From assembly GCA_016720425.1 (NCBI GenBank), contig JADKKQ010000013.1, positions 80,087 to 144,086 on the forward strand: a DNA stretch of 64,000 nucleotides. The letters run 5' to 3'. Position 1 is the stretch's first letter. Each line of letters opens with the position of its first letter. Positions 50,671 to 58,273 of the stretch are shown here, in pieces. The notes beneath the pieces are model-generated. The model saw only the letters and a list, made by a program, of their open reading frames with translations, ran no database searches and had not been told where the DNA came from. This DNA is from Betaproteobacteria bacterium. Its GTDB lineage: Bacteria > Pseudomonadota > Gammaproteobacteria > Burkholderiales > Casimicrobiaceae. Made by a program: the position numbers and the translations under genes.

Positions 50671-51954
50671 TCAGCCTCCGCCTTCAACCCGCGGCGATTC
50701 GCCGGCCCGCCACGCGCGCAGTGCGGCGAGCCGCGCCCGGCGCACCGCCGCCGGGACCGCGTCGCCGCGATCCGCGCCGCCCGCACGTTCGATGGCACGA
50801 CGGGCCACCGCCGCCGCGTCGACGCCGCGAACCACCTCGAGTGCCTCCCGCAGCAGCGCCGCCGGGGCGTAGTCGCCGTCGCCGCCCGGCCGCGACCGGA
50901 CATCGGCCGCACAGGCCGCGAGCAACGCGTCCAGGCGCTCGGGGCGGCGCAGCGCGTCGGCCGCGAGCAGGAGGTCGAGCAGCGTCGCCGGCCGCAGCTC
51001 CTGCGCGCGGTGCACCTTCATGTGCAGGCCGGCGGCGAGCCGCGCCGCGTCGCGGCAGTCGACCGGCACCCGCAGCCGCGCCGACACGCGCTCGGCCAGC
51101 CGCACGCTGCGCGCCTCGTGCGCGACGTGCCGCGGCCACGCGGACGGGGGCGTCGTCCCCTTGCCCAGGTCGTGCAGCAGCACGGCGTAGCGGACGGTGA
51201 GCGGACAGTTGCGCGCCGCCGCCCAGTCGAGCGCCTGGGCGACGTGGACGCCGGTGTCGAACTCGGGGTGATGGGCGAACGGCTGCGGCACGCCGTACAG
51301 CGCGTCGACTTCCGGCAGCAGCCGGGCCAGCGCGCCGCAGTCGCGCAGCACCGCCAGCATCCGCGACGGCTGCGGCTCCATCAGCCCGCGCGCGAACTCC
51401 TGCCAGACGCGCTCGGGCGAGAGCTCCTCCAGCTCGTCGGCGGCCACCAGCTCGCGCATCAGCGCGTCGGTTTCCGGCGCGACGGCGAAGCCGAAGCGTG
51501 CGGCGAAGCGCGCGACGCGCAGCACGCGCAGCGGATCCTCGGCGAACGCCGGCGAGACGTGGCGGAGCACGCCGGCGGCGAGGTCGGCAGCGCCGCCGAA
51601 CAGGTCGACGAGGCGGCCCTCGGGATCGCGCGCCATGGCGTTGATGGTGAGGTCGCGCCGGCGCAGGTCCTCCTCGAGCGTGACGTCGGGGGAGGCGAAG
51701 AACTCGAAGCCGCGGTAGCCGCGCCCGTGCTTGCGCTCGGTCCGCGCCAGCGCGTACTCCTCGTGCGTCTCGGGGTCGAGGAACACCGGAAAGTCGCGCC
51801 CGACCGGGCGGAAGCCCGACGCGACCAGGAGCTCGGGGGTCGCGCCGACGACGACCCAGTCGCGATCGGCGACCGCGCGCCCGATGAGCTCGTCGCGCAC
51901 CGATCCGCCGACGCGGTAGACGACGACTTCGCGGGGAAGAGACCGTCGGTTCAT
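50671..51954 (-). CDS. cca: CCA-adding tRNA nucleotidyltransferase with HD domain
   Basis: A 427-residue class II enzyme that builds and repairs the 3'-CCA of tRNAs. The nucleotidyltransferase head has VYRVGGSVRDELIGR, DRDWVVVGAT, RRDLTINAMA and EDPLRVLRVARFAARFGF. The C-terminal part has an HD phosphohydrolase motif (LLHDLGKG), as in E. coli-type multifunctional Cca. Its 3' end faces coq7 and its 5' end faces a 300-base REP array. Confidence 0.96.
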   Translation of the reverse strand: MNRRSLPREVVVYRVGGSVRDELIGRAVADRDWVVVGATPELLVASGFRPVGRDFPVFLDPETHEEYALARTERKHGRGYRGFEFFASPDVTLEEDLRRRDLTINAMARDPEGRLVDLFGGAADLAAGVLRHVSPAFAEDPLRVLRVARFAARFGFAVAPETDALMRELVAADELEELSPERVWQEFARGLMEPQPSRMLAVLRDCGALARLLPEVDALYGVPQPFAHHPEFDTGVHVAQALDWAAARNCPLTVRYAVLLHDLGKGTTPPSAWPRHVAHEARSVRLAERVSARLRVPVDCRDAARLAAGLHMKVHRAQELRPATLLDLLLAADALRRPERLDALLAACAADVRSRPGGDGDYAPAALLREALEVVRGVDAAAVARRAIERAGGADRGDAVPAAVRRARLAALRAWRAGESPRVEGGG

Positions 51955-51976
51955 GTTCCGGAGCTTGGCAGGCTCA

Positions 51977-52232
51977 GTGTGGGAGCGGCTTCAGCCGCGA
52001 ATCGTGACAGCGCAAAGGCGTTCGCGGCTGACGCCGCTCCTACAAAACCCGACGCGCGGTGCGCGGCGTTCGCGGCGGCAGCCGCTCCTGCAAGACTTCG
52101 GTCGCGAATCGCGACTCCGCGGCATGCAACCTCAATCATTGTAGGAGCGGCGTCAGCCGCGAATCGTCGCCGAAAGGGTGCGGCGAGCCGCCCAAACGAA
52201 CGAGGCATTCGCGGCGGCAGCCGCTCCTGCAA
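51977..52232. repeat. cluster of five REP-like palindromes
   Basis: Direct copies at 51977-52002 and 52141-52166 and inverted copies at 52021-52045, 52069-52093 and 52208-52232 share the core GTAGGAGCGGCTTCAGCCGCGA, with CGTCAGCCGC and CTGCCGCC variants. Alternating orientation makes a BIME-like structure able to fold into several hairpins. It fills the gap between cca and the NDUFA9-like gene. Protein-coding frames through it are artefacts. Confidence 0.88.
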
Positions 52233-52256
52233 CTCCGGCCCCGGGCTGCGTTCGCG

Positions 52257-53198
52257 TCAGCGGCCGCTGTGCGCGCGATAGTCGTCGTAGGGACTCTTGG
52301 CCGCCGCGGGCGAGAGGTAGAGCGGCGCGACCGCTTCGAGCGCCGTCGGCGTGACGCCGAACAGCTCGGGAAACGGGCAGTCGCAGACGCTGTCGCGCTG
52401 CATCGAGGCGAGGTTGTCGCGGCTCATCAGCTTGCCCGGCAACTGCTCCAGCACCAGCGCCTGCAGCTTGCCCAGCGACGCGCCCAGCGGCACGATCGGG
52501 CGCGGCGTCTCCGCCACCTCGCCGACGTAGCGGACCAGCTCGCGCAGCGTGTAGACGTTGGGCCCGCACAGCGGATAACGCTGGCCGATCGCCGCGTCGA
52601 GATCGAGCGCGCGAACGAAGCACGCGGCGACGTCGCCGACGAACACCGGCTGGAAGCGGACGTTGGCGCCGGCCAGCGCCATCACCGGCAGGAAGCGCAG
52701 CAGCCGCGCGAAGAGATTGAGAAACGCGTCCTCGCGGCCGAAGATCACCGACGGCTGGAAGATCGTCCAGGCGAGCCCGGAGGCGACGACGGCGGCCTCG
52801 GCCCGGCCCTTGCTGCGCTGGTAGCCGCTGGGGCCCTCGGCGTCGGCGTTGAGGGCGCTCATCTGGATGAACCGGCGCACTCCGGCAGCCTTGCCGGCGT
52901 CGAGGCAGCGCTGCGTCACCTCGACGTGCGCGCGGTCGAAGGTCTCGGCGCCGCCTTCGTTGAGGATGCCGACCAGATTGACGATCGCGTCGGCGCCCTG
53001 CGCCAGCCGCGGCAGCACCGCGGGCGCGGCGACGTCGGCCTCGACCACCTCGACGGTGGGCAGCAGGAAGAGGTGCCGGGCGTTGTCGCGCCGGCGGGTG
53101 GGCACGACGACGCGGTGGCCGTCGGCGGCCAGCCGGGCGATGAGGTGGCGGCCGACGAAGCCGCTGCCGCCGACGACCAGAATCTTGCGCGGTGCCAT
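52257..53198 (-). CDS. NAD(P)-binding SDR protein, complex I NDUFA9 subunit family
   Basis: A 313-residue atypical short-chain dehydrogenase. The nucleotide-binding motif is ILVVGGSGFVGRHLIARL; further conserved parts are NLVGILNEGG, FDRAHVEVTQRCLDAG and the YQRSKGRAE segment. The family is related to mitochondrial NDUFA9 but in bacteria its role is not settled. The slt gene lies just upstream (20 bases) and cca downstream past the REP cluster. Confidence 0.88.
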   Translation of the reverse strand: MAPRKILVVGGSGFVGRHLIARLAADGHRVVVPTRRRDNARHLFLLPTVEVVEADVAAPAVLPRLAQGADAIVNLVGILNEGGAETFDRAHVEVTQRCLDAGKAAGVRRFIQMSALNADAEGPSGYQRSKGRAEAAVVASGLAWTIFQPSVIFGREDAFLNLFARLLRFLPVMALAGANVRFQPVFVGDVAACFVRALDLDAAIGQRYPLCGPNVYTLRELVRYVGEVAETPRPIVPLGASLGKLQALVLEQLPGKLMSRDNLASMQRDSVCDCPFPELFGVTPTALEAVAPLYLSPAAAKSPYDDYRAHSGR

Positions 53199-53218
53199 GC
53201 GAACGGGTGCCCTGCCGG

Positions 53219-55192
53219 TCAGGGAGACAGCGCGAGATTGCCGCCGTTCGGCGCGGTGGTGCCGCGCGGCAGCACGGTGCCGAGACGCGCGGTCAGCGAC
53301 ACGTAGGGCTGGTTCAGTTCGCGCGTGTAATACATGGCGTTGGCGAGCACCTTTTTGACGTAATCGCGGGTCTCGTTGAAGGGAATCGTCTCGACCCAGA
53401 TCGCGCCCTCCAGCGGGGCGCCGTTGCGCCAGGCCTGTGCCCGGCCGGGACCCGCATTATACGCGGCGGCCGCGAGCGCCGGCAGCGCGTCGAGGCGGTC
53501 CAGCCAGTACTTGAAGTAGAACGCGCCGAAGCCGGTGTTGGTGCCGACGTCGGCGATGCGGTCGGGCCGGAAGTCGCTGCGCTTCAACTCGCGCGCCACC
53601 CAGCGGGCGGTCGCCGGCATCAGCTGCATCAGGCCGACCGCCCCCGCGGAGGAGACGATGTCGGCGACGAAGCGCGACTCCTGCCGCGCGATGCCGAACA
53701 GCAGCGCCTCGTCGACCGCGTGGTCGCGCGCCGCGCTGCCGAATTCGCTGCGGTAGGGCGTGAGGTAGCGCAGGCCGAAGTCGTGCCGCGACCCGGTGCG
53801 CTCGGCGGTGTTGATCGCCCGGTCGTAGAGCCCCTGCCGGCGCGCGTAGTCGGCGGCCGCCAGCAGCGTGTCGTCGTCGGCGCCGCGGACGATCTGCGCC
53901 CACTCGCGCAGCATCTCGGGCCGCAGGTCGAGTTGCGCCAGCTTCAGCACCCGCTTGACGTCGGCACGGGCGCCGAAGGCCGCCAGCCACTGCGGATCGG
54001 TCACGACCGCCGCCGGCCGCGGCTCGCGCATCTTCTCGGCCCCGCGGCCCTGCGCGTCGGCCGCCAGCAGCGGATAGAAGCCGTCCTCGGCGGCCAGCGC
54101 CGCGTAGAGCGCGTCGGCCTCGGTCCCCCGGCCCAGCGCGGCCAGCGCCCGGGCGCGCCAGTAGCGCCACGCCGGCTCGGCGGCCTGGGCCGCAGGCATG
54201 CGGTCGATCGCCGCCAGCACGCCGTTCCAAGACCCGGCCCGCAGCGCCGCGCGCACCTGCCAGGCACGCTCGACCTCGCCCAGCGGCTGCTCGCCGGCTT
54301 CGAGATACCAGGCGTGGGCCTCGGGGCGCAGCTGCCGCGCCGCGTGATAGGCGATGCGCGCGTTGCCGTAGCGGCGCTCGGCTTCCGGCAGCTGCCCGCG
54401 CTGCTTCTCCCACGCCGGGCGCACCTGCGCCGCATCGCTGCGGGCGGCGCGCTCGAGCGCGTAGAGCGCGAGCTCGCGCCCGCCCGGCTGCCGCCAGCGG
54501 AAGTTGCCCGACGCAAGCGAGCGCGCCGGATCCTTGTCGACCGGCGCGAACTCGGCCGGCGAAATGCGCTCGCCGGCGGGCAGGTCGCCGGCGATGAGCC
54601 GCGCCAGCCGGACGTTGCCGGCCTGCGTCGCCAGCCGGAAGCGCTCGCGGCGATCGGCGACGGTCAGGCTGCCGCGCGCGATCAGCGCGTCGAACAGCGG
54701 ATCGCAGGCCTCGGGCAGCGCCTGGCCGCTGAACCACAACGGTTTGGCCGCCGCCAGCGCCGCGTCGCCGTCGCGCTGGCGGCGGTACTGGATGCCGTAG
54801 CAGGCGAGCTCGCTGTCCTCGCCGGCCGGCGGCGGATAGTCGACGGCGAAGCGCGCCCACTGGCCGCGCCGGGCGAGGCTCTTCAGCCAGTCGACGCGCA
54901 ACTGCTGCGTCAGCGGCGGCACGACGTTGGCGTCGAGGAAGGCGCGCACTTCGTCGTCGGTCGCCGTGTCGAGGGCGAGGCGCAGGCGCCAGGTGTCGAC
55001 GTAGGGCTGCAGCAGGTGGCCGTCGAGCCGCGGCGCAAGCGCCTCGAGGCGGTCCCGCTGTCCGCGCTCGAACGCCGTCCGGGCGGCGAGGAAGTCGGCA
55101 TCCGACGGCTGGGCCTGCGCCGGCGCGGACGCGGACGCCACGCCGACGGCGACCGCCAGCAGGGCAACGATGAGGCAACGGGGAGTTCGCAT
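53219..55192 (-). CDS. slt: soluble lytic murein transglycosylase
   Basis: A 657-residue periplasmic enzyme. Signal peptide MRTPRCLIVALLAVAVGVAS...AQA; a long alpha-helical superhelical U-domain (about 30-470); then the Slt catalytic domain with GIARQESRFVADIVSSAGAVGLMQLMPATA (catalytic Glu in QES) and AAYNAGPGRAQAW. It cleaves glycan strands with 1,6-anhydro ring formation. The ATG at 55192 precedes the signal peptide; upstream frame starts are not signal-like. Confidence 0.95.
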   Translation of the reverse strand: MRTPRCLIVALLAVAVGVASASAPAQAQPSDADFLAARTAFERGQRDRLEALAPRLDGHLLQPYVDTWRLRLALDTATDDEVRAFLDANVVPPLTQQLRVDWLKSLARRGQWARFAVDYPPPAGEDSELACYGIQYRRQRDGDAALAAAKPLWFSGQALPEACDPLFDALIARGSLTVADRRERFRLATQAGNVRLARLIAGDLPAGERISPAEFAPVDKDPARSLASGNFRWRQPGGRELALYALERAARSDAAQVRPAWEKQRGQLPEAERRYGNARIAYHAARQLRPEAHAWYLEAGEQPLGEVERAWQVRAALRAGSWNGVLAAIDRMPAAQAAEPAWRYWRARALAALGRGTEADALYAALAAEDGFYPLLAADAQGRGAEKMREPRPAAVVTDPQWLAAFGARADVKRVLKLAQLDLRPEMLREWAQIVRGADDDTLLAAADYARRQGLYDRAINTAERTGSRHDFGLRYLTPYRSEFGSAARDHAVDEALLFGIARQESRFVADIVSSAGAVGLMQLMPATARWVARELKRSDFRPDRIADVGTNTGFGAFYFKYWLDRLDALPALAAAAYNAGPGRAQAWRNGAPLEGAIWVETIPFNETRDYVKKVLANAMYYTRELNQPYVSLTARLGTVLPRGTTAPNGGNLALSP

Positions 55193-55440
55193 GACGCACA
55201 TTGTCGACGAGACCTGCCCCGGTCCGCAAATCGGGGTCCGCCGGGCGCCGCGCAAGCGCGGTGTTGCGACCCATGGCCTTCCCCGCTTCCCGTCGACCCG
55301 GGCAAGCCGGGGGCCAGGTCGTGCTACCGTGCTGCGATCGGCGTGGCGTGGCGTCGGATCGATGGCCCGCAGCCGTTCATCCGTCCGATCTCCTGCACGT
55401 TGGAAGTCGATGCCCGAATTTCAACCCGAGAGAGTCCATT
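55193..55440. other. intergenic region between slt and a small lipoprotein
   Basis: A divergent region serving slt (minus) and the small lipoprotein (plus). Short frames cross it without coding character. No convincing promoter hexamers stand out. Confidence 0.4.
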
Positions 55441-55650
55441 GTGAAAATCCACCTGCTCATCGTCGCCGCCCTGCTTTCAGGCTGTGTCGCCTATCCTGCG
55501 TACTATCCGGCAGCCCCTGCCCCCTCCAGTCAAGCCCAGGCACAGGCGGCAGCCAACCAGGAATGCGCCCAATCAGGCAAAGTCGCCGTGATGGTCGAGC
55601 CGACGAGCTGCGACGGCCAAAACTGCACGACCCGATGGGTATGCAGATGA
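55441..55650 (+). CDS. small lipoprotein with four cysteines
   Basis: A 69-residue product from a GTG: MKIHLLIVAALLSGCVAYPAYYPAAP. The lipobox LLSGC puts the lipidated Cys at residue 15. After a Tyr/Pro/Ala-rich linker the mature part has Cys in NQECAQSG, SCDGQNC and the terminal WVCR, suggesting two disulfides. GAGAGAG lies about 15 bases upstream. I do not recognise the family; its role is unknown. Confidence 0.7.
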   Translation: MKIHLLIVAALLSGCVAYPAYYPAAPAPSSQAQAQAAANQECAQSGKVAVMVEPTSCDGQNCTTRWVCR

Positions 55651-55768
55651 GGGCAGCGGCGCACACGCGCGATGACTGGCGCGCCGGGACCCCGGACGGT
55701 CGCATCGACGCGATGTTTCCGGCGCATCGTGCAGCGCGCGGTCTTCGATCGTCCGGTCAGGCAGCGGG

Positions 55769-56980
55769 TTACGGCCGGAACCAGCCGTTGCCGACGACAA
55801 AGTAGACCGCGGTCGTCCCGGGGCTGTGCGCGACGTCGATTCCCGCGTGCAGCCCGAACTTGCTTGCGAGCTCATAGCGAAAGCCCACGCCGCCGCTCGT
55901 GACGTCCTGCGTGAGCGAAAGCGCGTCGCGGCTCGTCCGCGTCGTGCCGTAGCCACCGAACGCGACCGCGCTCCAGCGGCCGTGGAACTGCCAGCGTGCC
56001 TCGACCTCCGCCGACGCCATCTGGTCGCCCTGGTAGCGCATCGCGGGGACGCCGCGCAGCATGACGAACGGGCGCAGGAAAAACGGCGTGCCCGTCGACG
56101 ACCACTGGTAGTCGGTGCGTCCTCCCAGCGTCACCTCGTGCGGCAGCGGAATCCAGCCGATCAGCACCTGCTGGAAGCGCTCGAAATCGTCGGTCGAGCC
56201 CAGCGACTCCCGCGACGCCATGTAGAACGACTCCGCGTAGACGCCGCGCGTGGGCGTGAAGACGTTGTCGCGGGTGTCGTACTCGAGGATCGCGCCGGGC
56301 GCGGAAATCCTGATCCGGATGCGGTCGGCGAGGCCCGGAAACAGCGGGTCGTCGCGCAGCTTCGGCTCCACTTCGGCGTAGACGTACCGCAAGCCGACCG
56401 ACCATGGCGACTTCGGCGCAATCCTCCAGTTCCCCTGCGCGACCGCGCCCGTGAAGTCCAGCGAATAGCGCACCGGTTGGTCGAACGACGGGCGATTCTC
56501 GCCAAGCCCGTAGAAATCGAGGTTGACGCGTCCGGTGCCGAGCCCTGCAAGCGTCTTCACGCGCCCGTCTTGCCACTGCGTCACGTCGCCCGCGAACACG
56601 CCCCACGTTCCGTTCTCGGTCGCGATGCCGCCTACGCCCGAGAGATCCGGCCGCGCCCAACCTGCCTCGCCGGCTTCCCTGCGCGGCCTCACGAACATGC
56701 CAATGCCTCCGCCGCCGTAGCCGACGGCAGGCTCGGTGACGAGCACCGGGATCGGCAGGAAGCCGCGCGCCGTCTCGAGGTATTGGCTCAAGTCAAGCTG
56801 CCCGTCGACGGGATCGAAGAAACGGGCGCGTCCTTCGCGGGTCACCGTCGCGGGCTCGGTGTGCGACAGCCGCTCGGCCTCGCGCACCGCGTCGGTGGCC
56901 GGCTGCGCGCGGGCGGCCGATGCGCACAGCCCGAGCAAGCACGCGAGGACAATCCGGGCGAATGAATGCGGAGGGCGCAT
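55769..56980 (-). CDS. outer-membrane beta-barrel protein (surface antigen/BamA-like barrel)
   Basis: A 403-residue exported protein. Signal peptide MRPPHSFARIVLACLLGLCASAARA; the rest is beta-strand rich. The start of the barrel has VLVTEPAVGYGGGGIGMFVRP. It contains GAILEYDTRDNVFTPTRGVY, a motif of the bacterial surface antigen (BamA/TamA-type) barrel, and VAFGGYGTTRTSRD. No POTRA domains precede the barrel; only about 75 residues do. The C-terminus ends in a strand with Phe near the end (NGWFRP), not the exact terminal Phe. Function unknown; perhaps a phospholipase-associated or transport barrel. Confidence 0.82.
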   Translation of the reverse strand: MRPPHSFARIVLACLLGLCASAARAQPATDAVREAERLSHTEPATVTREGRARFFDPVDGQLDLSQYLETARGFLPIPVLVTEPAVGYGGGGIGMFVRPRREAGEAGWARPDLSGVGGIATENGTWGVFAGDVTQWQDGRVKTLAGLGTGRVNLDFYGLGENRPSFDQPVRYSLDFTGAVAQGNWRIAPKSPWSVGLRYVYAEVEPKLRDDPLFPGLADRIRIRISAPGAILEYDTRDNVFTPTRGVYAESFYMASRESLGSTDDFERFQQVLIGWIPLPHEVTLGGRTDYQWSSTGTPFFLRPFVMLRGVPAMRYQGDQMASAEVEARWQFHGRWSAVAFGGYGTTRTSRDALSLTQDVTSGGVGFRYELASKFGLHAGIDVAHSPGTTAVYFVVGNGWFRP

Positions 56981-57203
56981 GATCGGCGGCAACGGGAACC
57001 AACGCGGCACGCCGAGACAGCGGTGCCTGTCTCCGGACGGCACCGTCATTGTACGTGCTCGCGCCCGGGCTTGCGGCCTGCATCGTGGCGCACGAGCGTG
57101 AATCACGCACGCGCCCGAGCGTCCCGTGGGGCGCCGGGACTCCGTTGCGCCTCGATCGTCGACGCGAAAGGACGGCGGCACCGCCACGATCGAGGCGACC
57201 GCC

Positions 57204-57764
57204 TCAGTTGAGGTCGCTGTCCTTGTAGTACTTGGTGCCCTTGGCGGTGAGCTCCAGCGCCAGGCCCTTGTCCGTCATCTGGTAGATCCAGACCCCCGGG
57301 GACACCGCGAGCGCGCCCTGATACGCGGTACCCTTGTCGCCGGTCTTCGCCGCCGCGGTCGCCTGGGCGCCGAACTCCCAGCCGGAGTTGACGAAGTTGT
57401 TGAGCGCGCTCTCGGTCTCGAACACCCAGACCACCTGGAACTTCTTGGCGCCGAAGCCCAGGCCGGCCTGCACCTCGGCCATCCTCATGTAGGTCGTGGC
57501 CTTGGTCTTGTTGTTGACCGCGATGCCCTTGCCCGAGCCGCCGCCGGCCACCAGGATCTTCATCCCGAAGTTGCTGAACGCAGCGTAGCCGGCGGCCGAC
57601 TCGACCGCCTTCCGGGCCGAGGGCTGCGCCTTGTACACGGCGGCGAGCGCATCCTGCCCGGCCTTGCGCACCTCTGCCTGCTCCTTCGCCTTGTCGGCGC
57701 CGAGCGCCACGCCCGGCGCCGCCAGCGCGAAAGCCAACACCACGACCATCATGCGACGATTCAT
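57204..57764 (-). CDS. SYLF/YSC84-domain lipid-binding protein
   Basis: A 186-residue exported protein. Signal peptide MNRRMMVVVLAFALAAPGVALG, then a SYLF domain over the rest (AAGYAAFSNFGMKILVAGGGSGKGIAVN, GLGFGAKKFQVVWVFETESALNNF, GWEFGAQATAA). Related proteins bind phosphoinositides or membranes; in bacteria the role is not established. It is monocistronic-looking with about 220 bases to the next gene on the same strand. Confidence 0.9.
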   Translation of the reverse strand: MNRRMMVVVLAFALAAPGVALGADKAKEQAEVRKAGQDALAAVYKAQPSARKAVESAAGYAAFSNFGMKILVAGGGSGKGIAVNNKTKATTYMRMAEVQAGLGFGAKKFQVVWVFETESALNNFVNSGWEFGAQATAAAKTGDKGTAYQGALAVSPGVWIYQMTDKGLALELTAKGTKYYKDSDLN

Positions 57765-58273
57765 GCTCCCTCCTCATCGGATCGGTCGATCTGCGAGCCG
57801 GACCCTCCGACTCGAGGTGACCGGCGAGCGGGTTCCGGCCGACGGACAGAAGCTGCAGCCACAGCGACAGCCGAAATGGACCTCCCCCGTCCGAACAGGA
57901 TACTCCCAGGGATGCAAAGCGCCCGTTCGGAGCGTCAGATCATCTTCGATGGCAAGACGGTCACCCTCCATGCGCCCGCGCGGTGGAGTTCACCGAAACG
58001 ATCGGCGGCCTGATCGGCAAGCTGGAGGAGCGGTACGGCGTCGAGATTCCGCTGTCGGATCTCTGCCTCTTCGGCACACCGGCGGCGCTGCTCGACAGGT
58101 TCGTTCATACCTTCTGAGCGTCTTTCCATTGCGTTGAAGAAAAGCGGTTGGCCAGACACAATGATGGAACAACCGGGGCGCATCCTATGTCAATGCCTGA
58201 CCGACCGCCGCGAGTGGGCCCCGATTGCACCGCTCCGACCGACCGTGAACTTCTTCCCTGAATAGGTTGACCC
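57765..58273. other. 509-base gap before the DUF3141 gene, with an ACP-like fragment
   Basis: It serves the SYLF gene (minus) and the DUF3141 gene (plus). A short plus-strand ORF runs from 57914 (MQSARSERQIIFDGKTV, 33 codons). Overlapping it in another frame is 57983-58117 (GTG start, 44 residues). Sequence 58118-58273 holds AT-richer DNA with no obvious gene; TTGCGTTGAAGAAAAG-type stretches may include a promoter, but I cannot place one firmly. Confidence 0.5.
57983..58117 (+). pseudogene. possible remnant of an acyl carrier protein-like gene
   Basis: The 44-residue frame contains IGKLEERYGVEIPLSDL and a final ALLDRFVHTF. This resembles helices III-IV of acyl carrier proteins (LEEEF-x-x-EIP). 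The carrier Ser position is a Thr, no ACP-like N-terminal half is in frame, and there is no ribosome-binding sequence. It is either a decayed copy or a coincidence. Confidence 0.25.

Noticed and set aside
51951..52232. ORFs with repeated AADAAPT / VGAASAAN-like peptides, suggestive of a repeat protein
   Set aside because: The peptide repeats come from the DNA palindromes of the REP cluster; no start signal or conserved protein is present.
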